Origin: Solirubrobacteraceae bacterium
GTDB lineage: Bacteria > Actinomycetota > Thermoleophilia > Solirubrobacterales > Solirubrobacteraceae
Direction of reading: 5' to 3'
NCBI GenBank assembly: GCA_030043235.1
Contig: JASHYF010000385.1
Span: forward strand, 1-9,388
Length of the DNA stretch: 9,388 nt
Shown: positions 1 through 6,700 of the stretch, one piece after another
Layout: each line of letters opens with the position of its first letter
Numbering within the stretch: the first letter of the stretch is position 1
The notes under the pieces: generated by a model
Database searches by the model: none
Told to the model about the DNA's origin: nothing
What the model saw: only the letters and a program-made list of their open reading frames with translations
Made by a program: the position numbers and the translations under genes

Positions 1-827
1 AGCGCGAGGAGCTGCCGTTCGAGCTGACGCCCGCGCGCGTGCGCCGCCTGTGCGATGGACACCTCGGCGTGGGCGCGGACGGCGTGCTGCTGCTCTCGCG
101 CCCGGCCGCGCCGGCGGCGCCGTACGTTGCGGAGCTGCGTATCTTCAACCCGGATGGCTCGGAGGCGGAGCTGTCGGGCAACGGCGCGCGCGAGGCGATC
201 ATGTACCTGCGCCGCAGCGGCTGGACCGCTGAGCATACTTTCGCTATACAGACTCGTGCGGGAGAGATACGCCCGACGATCACCGGCCGGGACACGTGCA
301 CGGTGGAGATGGGCAGGGCGAGCCTGCAGTCGCGGGACTTCCCGGCCGGCCCGGACGACGGCCGGGGGACCGTCGCCTCGGGCGCTCGCGTGTGGGCGTT
401 TCGCCACGTGTCGATCGGCAACCCGCAGTGCGCGATCCACGTGGAGAGCGAGGAGGAGCTGCGGTCGCTGGACCTGCGGGCGATCGGCCCGGACATAGAA
501 AGCGCCGAGCAGTTTCCCAACCGCACGAACGTGTCCTTCTACACGGAGAGCCCTCCGGAGACGCCCGGCCGCATCCGCGCGCGCATCTTCGAGCGCGGCG
601 TGGGGGAGACGCTCGCCTCGGGCACGGGGGCGACGGGAGCGGCGGTGGCGCACTCTCTGCAATACGACCCCTCGCTGCGCCCGCAGCGCGTGACGGTGGA
701 GCTGGACGGCGGCGAGCTGGAGGTGGAGGTGGCGGAGGACCTGCGCGTGAGACTGACAGGGCCCGCCCGACCGGTGTTCGCGGGCACGCTGAGCGAGGAC
801 TTCGAAAAGGAGCTGCATGAGACCTAG
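1..827 (+). CDS. dapF: Diaminopimelate epimerase, 5'-truncated by window edge, Ser/Ser active-site variant
   Basis: DapF interconverts LL- and meso-diaminopimelate in the cytoplasm, giving the meso form used for peptidoglycan cross-links and lysine. The open frame begins at base 3 with no stop upstream, and its first residues (REELPFELTPARVRRLCD) already lie inside the family, so the true start, with the usual GNDF motif, is off the window. About 274 residues are present. Family landmarks are GVGADGV, FNPDGSEAE, GNGAR, FPNRTNVSF, ERGVGET and SGTGATGA. Normally a cysteine precedes GNG and another precedes GTG, and the two act as the acid/base pair. Here both are serine (TCG codons at 174-176 and 618-620), and GARC reads GARE. 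No frameshift is visible and the rest of the fold is intact. The GTG at 39 is only an internal codon. The stop overlaps dapL by 11 bp, which supports co-translation and a diaminopimelate role. It could instead be a DapF-like isomerase acting on another substrate, but the neighbour argues against that. Confidence 0.93.
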   Translation, partial: REELPFELTPARVRRLCDGHLGVGADGVLLLSRPAAPAAPYVAELRIFNPDGSEAELSGNGAREAIMYLRRSGWTAEHTFAIQTRAGEIRPTITGRDTCTVEMGRASLQSRDFPAGPDDGRGTVASGARVWAFRHVSIGNPQCAIHVESEEELRSLDLRAIGPDIESAEQFPNRTNVSFYTESPPETPGRIRARIFERGVGETLASGTGATGAAVAHSLQYDPSLRPQRVTVELDGGELEVEVAEDLRVRLTGPARPVFAGTLSEDFEKELHET

Positions 828-1983
828 TGAGCGCTTGGAGCGCATCCCGCCGTACGTGTTCGCCCAGCTGGAGCGCAAGATCGCGGAGAAGCGCGCGGCG
901 GGCGTGGACGTGATCAGCCTGGGCATCGGCGACCCCGACCGGCCGACGTCGCCGCTGATCGTGGAGGCGATGCAGGAGGCGGTGAGCGAGCCGGAGACCC
1001 ACAAATACCCGACGAACCGCGGGCGCGAGGACTTCCGCGGCGCGGTGCGCGACTTCTACGAGCGCCGCTTCGACGTGCGCGTGGACCCGGACAGCGAGAT
1101 CATCCCGGCGCTGGGCGCGAAGGAGGCGATCTTCAACCTCAACCTGGCGTTCCTCGACCCGGGCGACTACGCGCTGGCGGCGGACCCGGGCTACCCGGTG
1201 TACACGGCAGGCCCGTGGCTGGCGGGGGCGGAGCCGGCGCTGATGGCGCTCGAGCCCGAGCGCGGCTTCACCCCGGACCTGGAGGCGATCGACGCGCAGG
1301 TGAGGGCGAGGGCGAAGCTGATGTACCTGTGCTACCCGAACAACCCGACAGGGGCGGTGGCGCCGGAGGGCTTCTTCGCGCGCGTGGTGGAGTTCGCGCG
1401 CGAGCACGAGATCCTGGTGGTGCACGACAACGCGTACTCGGAGATCACCTTCGACGGCTACCGCGCGCCGTCGTTCCTGGCGACACCGGGGGCGAAGGAC
1501 GTGGGCGTGGAGGTGTTCTCGCTGTCGAAGGGCTACAACATGACGGGCTGGCGCTGCGCGGTGGTGGTCGGAAACGCGCAGGCGCTGCGCACGTATTGGC
1601 AGTTGAAGACGAACATCGACTCGGGCGTGTTCGAGGCGGTGCAGCTGGCGGCGGTGGCGGCGCTGTCGCCGGACGCTGACGCGGAGGTGGCCTCGATGAA
1701 CGAGCTGTACCGCCGCCGGCGCGACGCGGTGTGCGCTGCGCTGCGCAGGATCGGCGTGGAGGTGCGCCCGCCGCGCGGCACGATCTACGTGTGGGCGCCG
1801 GTGCCGAAGGGCTTTGCGAGCTCGGCGGAGTACTGCGAGCACGTGCTCGAGCGCACGGGCGTGGTGCTCACGCCGGGGGCCGCGTACGGGCCGGCGGGGG
1901 AGGGCTGGTTTCGCATCTCGCTGACCACGCCGGACGATCGCCTGCTGGAGGCGGTGCAGCGCCTGGGCGCGTTGAAGGGTTGA
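817..1983 (+). CDS. dapL: LL-diaminopimelate aminotransferase (class I/II PLP aminotransferase)
   Basis: DapL moves an amino group from glutamate to tetrahydrodipicolinate to make LL-diaminopimelate in one step, bypassing the succinylase or acetylase branches. At 388 residues it is full length for this family. Fold-type-I landmarks are an N-terminal RIPPYVFAQLERKIAEKR, SLGIGDPD, a GAKEAI cofactor-phosphate region, DPGYPVY, NNPTG (Asn176), the PLP-binding Asp204 and Tyr207 in HDNAYSEITFDGY, the Schiff-base Lys238 in SLSKGYNMTGWR, and a C-terminal substrate-carboxylate Arg366 in FRISL. The YSEITFDGY and SLSKGYNMTGWR context is typical of DapL rather than aspartate aminotransferase. The ATG at 817 lies inside the end of dapF, with AAGGAG at 807-812 four bases upstream, so translation is probably coupled. 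dapF just upstream performs the next step, which strengthens the substrate call. I saw no GAA among its Glu codons, which are all GAG. A broader-specificity aminotransferase remains possible. Confidence 0.9.
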   Translation: MRPSERLERIPPYVFAQLERKIAEKRAAGVDVISLGIGDPDRPTSPLIVEAMQEAVSEPETHKYPTNRGREDFRGAVRDFYERRFDVRVDPDSEIIPALGAKEAIFNLNLAFLDPGDYALAADPGYPVYTAGPWLAGAEPALMALEPERGFTPDLEAIDAQVRARAKLMYLCYPNNPTGAVAPEGFFARVVEFAREHEILVVHDNAYSEITFDGYRAPSFLATPGAKDVGVEVFSLSKGYNMTGWRCAVVVGNAQALRTYWQLKTNIDSGVFEAVQLAAVAALSPDADAEVASMNELYRRRRDAVCAALRRIGVEVRPPRGTIYVWAPVPKGFASSAEYCEHVLERTGVVLTPGAAYGPAGEGWFRISLTTPDDRLLEAVQRLGALKG

Positions 1984-2089
1984 TATTTAGAAGGGAGGGG
2001 TTCGCGTGCTGCCGGCCAGCGCGTGGTGGGCGGTCACGATTGCCGTCTCTTCACAACGGCGCTCGTGCGTGTGCCTACACTGGGGATGG
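1984..2089 (+). promoter_or_regulatory. dapL-hflX spacer with strong SD-like stretch and possible -10 element
   Basis: This 106-bp gap is locally lower in GC than its surroundings (TGATATTTAG right after dapL). It holds AAGGGAGGGG at 1991-2000, a near-ideal ribosome binding site for a GTG at 2006. Further on, TACACT at 2076-2081 fits an actinobacterial TAnnnT -10 box and lies 8 bases before the ATG at 2090. The best -35 candidate, TTCACA at 2050-2055, is 20 bases away, which is too far for a standard promoter. Either reading is possible: an internal promoter giving a leaderless hflX mRNA, or read-through from dapL with translation from 2006. Confidence 0.35.
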
Positions 2090-3598
2090 ATGCAAACGGG
2101 CGAAAACGGCCGCAGGGCCGTCTCGGAGGGACCGGCGGAGCACGTTGACGGGCGCGCCGTGAAGGGTGCAGCGGGCAAGCGGGCGGCGAGCGACGGCCGA
2201 TCGCAGGCCGGCGAGCAGCGCGCACGCCAGCGTGCGCTGTGCATCGGCGTGATACCCGACGGCGAGGACCTGGCGGAGCTCGGCGAGCTGCTGCGCACGG
2301 CCGGCGTGGGCGTGGTCGGGGAGATGATCCAGCGTCGTGAGCAGCCGCACCCGAACACGTACATCGGCCCGGGCAAGGTGGCGGAGGCGAAGGCGATGGC
2401 ACGAGCGTGCGACGCGAACGTGATCGCGTGCGATGACGAGCTGACAGCGCGCCAGGAGCGCAACCTCGAACAGGAGCTGGGCCTGGCGGTGGTGGACCGC
2501 ACGACGGTGATCCTCGACATCTTCGCCTCACACGCGGGCAGCGCGGAGGGCAAGCTGCAGGTGGAGCTGGCGCAGCTGGAGTACAACCTGGCGCGCATGC
2601 GCGGCCTGTGGAGCCACCTAGAGCGCCTGGGTGGCGGGATCGGCACGCGGGGCCCGGGGGAGACGCAGATCGAGACCGACCGCCGCCTCGCGCGCAACCG
2701 CATCGCCACGCTGCGCCGTCGCCTGGAGCACGTGAAGGGCACGCGCGCGGTGCAGCGCGCCGAGCGCGAGCGCGCGGAGCTGCCGAGGATCGCGCTGGTG
2801 GGCTACACGAACGCGGGCAAGTCGACGCTGCTGAACGCGCTGAGCGCACACTTCGGGAGCGCTTCGCCCGCGCCGGTGGGCGTGCGCGATCGCCTCTTCC
2901 ACACGCTGGATCCGACCACGCGCATGCTGCGCTTGGGAGGGCGCTCGTACCTGATGACGGACACGGTGGGTTTCATCAGCAAGCTGCCCCACCAGCTGGT
3001 GGACGCGTTCGCGGCGACGCTCGAGGAGACGCGCCGCGCGGATCTGCTCGTGCACGTGCTCGACGCCTCCGCGCCGGAGGGCAAGCAGGAGATCATGAAA
3101 CGCTCGGTGGAGCGGACGCTGGAGGAGATCGGCGCGGGCGAGCGCCCGCGCGTGCTGGCGCTCAACAAGGTCGATCTGCTCGACGGCGAAGCGCGCGAGG
3201 AGCTGCGCTTCCGTCACCCCGGCGCGGTGCTCGTCAGCGGCGTGGCACCGGCTCCGAATGGCGGGGCGCCGGGTCCGAATGGCGGGGCGCCGGGTCGGAA
3301 TGGCAGGGCGCCGGGTCCGAGTGGCAGGGCACCGCGCCGGGACGGCGGGGCGCCGCGCCGGAACGGCGTGGCCGGCGAGGGCATGGACGCGCTGGGCGAG
3401 CGCCTGGAGCACGAGCTCGCGCACACGCTGCGCGCGCTGGACCTGCTCGTCCCGTACGCCGACGGCGGCAGCCTTGCCGAGCTGCACGAGCTGGCCGGCG
3501 AGGTCAGCCGCGAGGACACCGCCGAGGGCGTGCGCGTGCACGCGCTCGTGCCCGCGCGCCTGGCCGCGCGCTTCGCGCGCTTCGCAGTCGCCTCGTAG
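2090..3598 (+). CDS. hflX: HflX-family ribosome-associated GTPase with tandem-repeat insert
   Basis: HflX is a cytoplasmic GTPase that binds the 50S subunit and splits stalled or hibernating ribosomes. The protein is 502 residues, against roughly 380-430 for typical members. In order come a basic N-terminal extension, the HflX domain (TYIGPGK; ARQERNLEQELG; VVDRTTVILDIFASHA; EGKLQVELAQLEYNLAR), the glycine-rich GGGIGTRGPGETQIETDRR linker, and the G domain: G1 GYTNAGKST (238-246), G3 DTVGFI (291-296) and G4 NKVD (359-362). The C-terminal tail is complete. At the G5 position (VLVSG, near residue 384) a six-copy 7-residue repeat splits SG from GEGMD. Start choice: the ATG at 2090 follows a TACACT element by 8 bases and could be leaderless. 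A GTG at 2006 has a strong GGAGG seven bases upstream, but the stretch between them (codons TCT, TCA, CAA, CTA; several Cys and Trp) looks non-coding. The upstream start is the main alternative. Confidence 0.93.
   Translation: MQTGENGRRAVSEGPAEHVDGRAVKGAAGKRAASDGRSQAGEQRARQRALCIGVIPDGEDLAELGELLRTAGVGVVGEMIQRREQPHPNTYIGPGKVAEAKAMARACDANVIACDDELTARQERNLEQELGLAVVDRTTVILDIFASHAGSAEGKLQVELAQLEYNLARMRGLWSHLERLGGGIGTRGPGETQIETDRRLARNRIATLRRRLEHVKGTRAVQRAERERAELPRIALVGYTNAGKSTLLNALSAHFGSASPAPVGVRDRLFHTLDPTTRMLRLGGRSYLMTDTVGFISKLPHQLVDAFAATLEETRRADLLVHVLDASAPEGKQEIMKRSVERTLEEIGAGERPRVLALNKVDLLDGEAREELRFRHPGAVLVSGVAPAPNGGAPGPNGGAPGRNGRAPGPSGRAPRRDGGAPRRNGVAGEGMDALGERLEHELAHTLRALDLLVPYADGGSLAELHELAGEVSREDTAEGVRVHALVPARLAARFARFAVAS
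3245..3370 (+). repeat. Six tandem 21-bp units inside hflX encoding 7-residue repeats
   Basis: Six in-frame copies of a 21-bp unit run without a gap. The encoded units are APAPNGG, APGPNGG, APGRNGR, APGPSGR, APRRDGG and APRRNGV. The first two or three copies are nearly identical in DNA, and later copies drift toward Arg-rich forms. The array sits exactly between the G5-type VLVSG and GEGMDALGERL, which are normally almost adjacent in HflX. Being a multiple of three, it can grow or shrink without breaking the frame. The Ala/Pro/Gly/Asn content suggests a flexible, disordered loop. Confidence 0.93.
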
Positions 3599-3623
3599 GT
3601 TGTTACGCGGCGGTTTCGGACGG

Positions 3624-3652
3624 TTGACTTGAACGTACGCCCACTGTAGGCT
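3624..3652 (+). promoter_or_regulatory. Primary-sigma-type promoter for the secreted S53-RCC1 gene
   Basis: TTGACT at 3624-3629 and TAGGCT at 3647-3652 are separated by exactly 17 bases. They match the -35 TTGAC(A) and actinobacterial TAnnnT -10 consensus, and lie just after the hflX stop at 3598. Transcription would begin near 3659, leaving a leader of about 100 nt before the ATG at 3762. This is the best promoter-like sequence in the window and implies that the large gene is transcribed independently of dapF-dapL-hflX. Confidence 0.6.
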
Positions 3653-3667
3653 CGCCGCATGTCTCGT

Positions 3668-3691
3668 GCGCCAAGGCGCGCCAAGGCGCGC
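3668..3691 (+). repeat. Tandem decamer and perfect dyad in the leader of the large gene
   Basis: CCAAGGCGCG occurs twice in a row (3671-3680 and 3681-3690), preceded by a partial GCG. The arrangement also makes a perfect inverted repeat, GCGCGCC-AA-GGCGCGC (3676-3691), and an overlapping shorter one, GCGCC-AA-GGCGC (3668-3679). It lies about 10-30 bases downstream of the predicted transcription start. That is a place where an operator or an mRNA hairpin could control the gene. A second direct repeat, CGAGGTCGTGC at 3704-3714 and 3725-3735, follows in the same leader. No function is known to me. Confidence 0.5.
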
Positions 3692-3746
3692 ATCGCACGG
3701 GACCGAGGTCGTGCCGGGGAGTCGCGAGGTCGTGCGGAGGGATCAC

Positions 3747-3752
3747 GGAGGA
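3747..3752 (+). promoter_or_regulatory. Ribosome binding site that fixes the start of the large gene
   Basis: GGAGGA lies nine bases before the ATG at 3762. This site, plus a signal peptide that begins only from here, favours ATG 3762 over the GTG at 3666 in the same frame, which would add 32 Arg-rich residues in front of the signal peptide. A second in-frame ATG at 3768, with GGAG at 3758-3761 six bases upstream, is an equally usable start two codons later. Confidence 0.65.
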
Positions 3753-3761
3753 CAGGCGGAG

Positions 3762-6700
3762 ATGAGGATGGGCCGCGCGAGGGGAGCGGGCGCAGGGGGA
3801 TGGCGCAGCCGCGCGCTGACGCTGCTCGCGACGAGCGCGCTCGCCACGCTGGCGATGGCTGGCTCGGCCACGGCGAGCGCCGCTGATCTCGGGAACGTTG
3901 CCCTGTCGTTCGCGGGTGCGAACCCGCTCACGCCGCTGCCGGGCACTGCGGCACGCCCCGCGCGGCTGCGGCGAAGCTCGCAGCGGGGAATCTCGCTGAC
4001 GCGGTCGAGCACCAGGCCCTACTGGGCCTGTCCGGAAGAACAGTGCGACGCGATCGTCGACCCGCCGGCTACGCGCAGCAAGGACGGTCGCCCGGCGCTG
4101 CCCGCGGGGCCGCTGCTGGAAGGCGGCGGCGAAGACGGAGGACTCGATCCACAGGAACTCCGGTCGGCATACAAGATCCCGGCGGGCCTGCCGGAAAAGC
4201 AGACGATCGCGATCGTGGACGCGTTCGGCTTCGAAGCCGCGGAAACGGATCTGGCGACGTATCGCGCACGCTATGGCCTGCAACCGTGCACGAGACAGAA
4301 CGGCTGCTTCAGGAAGGTCAACCAGGCGGGCGAAGAAGCCAACTACCCGCCGCCGAAAGAAAGCTGGGAGACCGAGAGCGCCCTCGACATCGAGATGGCC
4401 TCCGCGGCATGCCCCGAATGCGAGATCGTGCTGGTCGAGGCCACCGACAACGACGACAGCGATCTCGCGCAGGCCGTCGACGAGGCGGCAAACCTCGGCG
4501 CGAACGAGATCTCCAACAGCTGGGGCAGCCCCGAAGAATATTGCTGGCAGGAAGCGGCGGACACCTGTGAACAGGAATCCTCCGCCTTTGACCATCCCGG
4601 CGTGTTGATCACCGCCGCGGGAGGCGACAGCGGCTACGACGACTTCGGGGAAGGCGCAGAATCGCCGGAATATCCCGCATCGCTTCCGTCGGTGGTGGCC
4701 GTCGGCGGGACGTCCCTGCACAAGGCCGTCAACACGCGGGGCTGGTCGGAGGAAGTGTGGGGCAACGAAGCGTCCTACGGGGCGAGCGGCAGCGGCTGCA
4801 GCCGCTTCCCGAAGCCCGCCTGGCAGGATGACAGCGGCTGCGCCGGGCGCATGACCAACGACGTGGCCGCTGTCGCCGCCTGCGAAACGCCGGTGTCCGT
4901 GTACAACATCCACGGCTGGGAGAACATCTGCGGGACGAGCGTGAGCACGCCGCTGGTCGCGGCGATCGAGGCGCACGCGAGCGCCTACGCGCGCTCGCTC
5001 CCCGGCGCGGACGCGTTCTACGAGGACCCGGGCGCGCTGTTCGACGTCACCGCCGGAAGCAACGGACAGTGCACGCCGCCCGCCGAAGACGAATACTTCT
5101 GCACCGCTCAGGCCGGCTACGACGGCCCGACCGGCAACGGCACGCCCGACGGCGCGCTGGAACTGACGGGCGCCGCGCCGGCGGCGAGCACCAGCCCGGC
5201 GAGCGCGGTCACGGGCTCCGCCGCGACGCTCAACGGCCGGCTCGACCCCGAGGGCGCGCAGACGACCTACCGCTTCGAATACGGCACCACCAGCGCCTAC
5301 GGGACGAGCGTGCCGCTGTCCGAAGCATCCGCCGGCTCGGGCACCTCCGGGCAAGCGGTCAGCCAGGAAGTCGCGGGCCTCTCCGCGCAGACCACCTACC
5401 ACTACCGGATCGTCGCCGCCAACGGCGTCGGCACCACCTACGGACAGGACGTGGAGTTCACGACGGCGGCTCCGGTGGTCACGGGCGTCGAACCGGCGAG
5501 CGGCCCGATCGACGGCGGCGGCTCGGTGACGATCACCGGCGCGAACCTCGCCGGCGCGAGCGCCGTGCGCTTCGGCTCGAACGCGGCGCTCGGCTTCACC
5601 GTCAGCTCGGAAACGTCGATCAGCGCGATCGCGCCGAGCGGGCACGGCGCCGTGGACGTCACCGTGACCACGCCCGCCGGCACCAGCGCGACGAGCGTCG
5701 CCGACGTCTTCGACTACAAGCGGCGGGGAGAAGTCCTGGCGTGGGGCGCCAACAAGGGCGCGCTCGGCGACGGCCAGGGCAACCGCAGCGACCTGCCCGT
5801 CGAAGCGAGCGGGCTCTCCGACGTGACCGCGCTGGCCGCCGGCGCCCACCAGAGCCTTGCGCTCGTCGCCGACGGCAGGGTGATGGCGTGGGGCGAAAAC
5901 CGCTTCGGGGAACTCGGCGACGGCACGCACACCGAGCGCAGGCAGCCCGTCGGCGTGTGCGCGGCCGGCGTCAGCGAATGTGCCCACGGCCCGTATCTCG
6001 AAGAAGTGACGGCGATCGCCGCAGGGCGGCTGCAGAGCCTCGCGCTGCTCAGAGACGGCACGGTGATGGCGTGGGGCGGCAACCTCTACGGCGACCTCGC
6101 CAGCGACACCGAACGCAGCGCCGTGCCGGTGCCGGTGTGCACGAAGCTGGAATCTCCGTGCAAGCCCGAACACTACCTGCGCGAAGTCGTGGCGATAGCG
6201 GCCGGCGCGGACTTCAGCCTCGCGCTGCTGCAGAGCGGCACGGTGATGGCGTGGGGCGAAAACGTCGCCGGCGAGCTCGGCGACGGCAGCGCCAAGGGTC
6301 CTGAAACATGCGGGCCGGACAAGGAAGCGTGCAGCCGGGTGCCCGTGCAGGTAAGGGGGGTGAGCGACGTCGAGGCGATCGCGGCCGGCTCGACGCACAG
6401 CCTGGCGCTGCTGAAGGGGGGCACGGTGATGGCGTGGGGCGCGAACGCCTCCGGTGAGCTCGGCGACGGCGTGAGGCCGGACACGAAGAAAAAGACCAAG
6501 AGCAAGAGCACGGACGGCGTGCCGGTCGCGGTGTGCGCGGAGGGCGAAAAGGCGCCGTGCTCGCACGAGCTCGGCGAAGTGACGGCTGTCACGGCCGGCG
6601 ACGAATACAGCGTCGCGCTGCTGCGGGGCGGCACGGTAGCCGCCTGGGGCGAGAACTTCCACGACCAGCTCGGTGACGGCAGCACCAGCGAAAGCGACGT

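Noticed and set aside
39..41. GTG at 39 as the start of dapF
   Set aside because: Family-like sequence continues upstream to the window edge in the same frame, and the usual N-terminal GNDF segment is missing, so the gene starts off the window.
280..1842. A 520-codon minus-strand open frame opposite dapF and dapL
   Set aside because: Low-complexity Arg/Ala/His composition typical of a shadow of GC-rich genes. The plus strand carries two well-supported overlapping enzymes.
2608..3627. Plus-strand 339-codon frame overlapping hflX
   Set aside because: Out-of-frame shadow of hflX, rich in Arg/Ala/Gly and without domain motifs.
3666..3668. GTG at 3666 as the start of the secreted protein
   Set aside because: It would place 32 Arg-rich residues before the signal peptide and has no ribosome binding site. 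ATG 3762 has GGAGGA at the right distance.
4143..5165. Classical subtilisin (S8) assignment for the protease
   Set aside because: No DTG Asp motif or HGTH His motif. The ExxxD, GDSG and GTSxSTP set plus the C-terminal calcium-site pattern fit S53 sedolisins.
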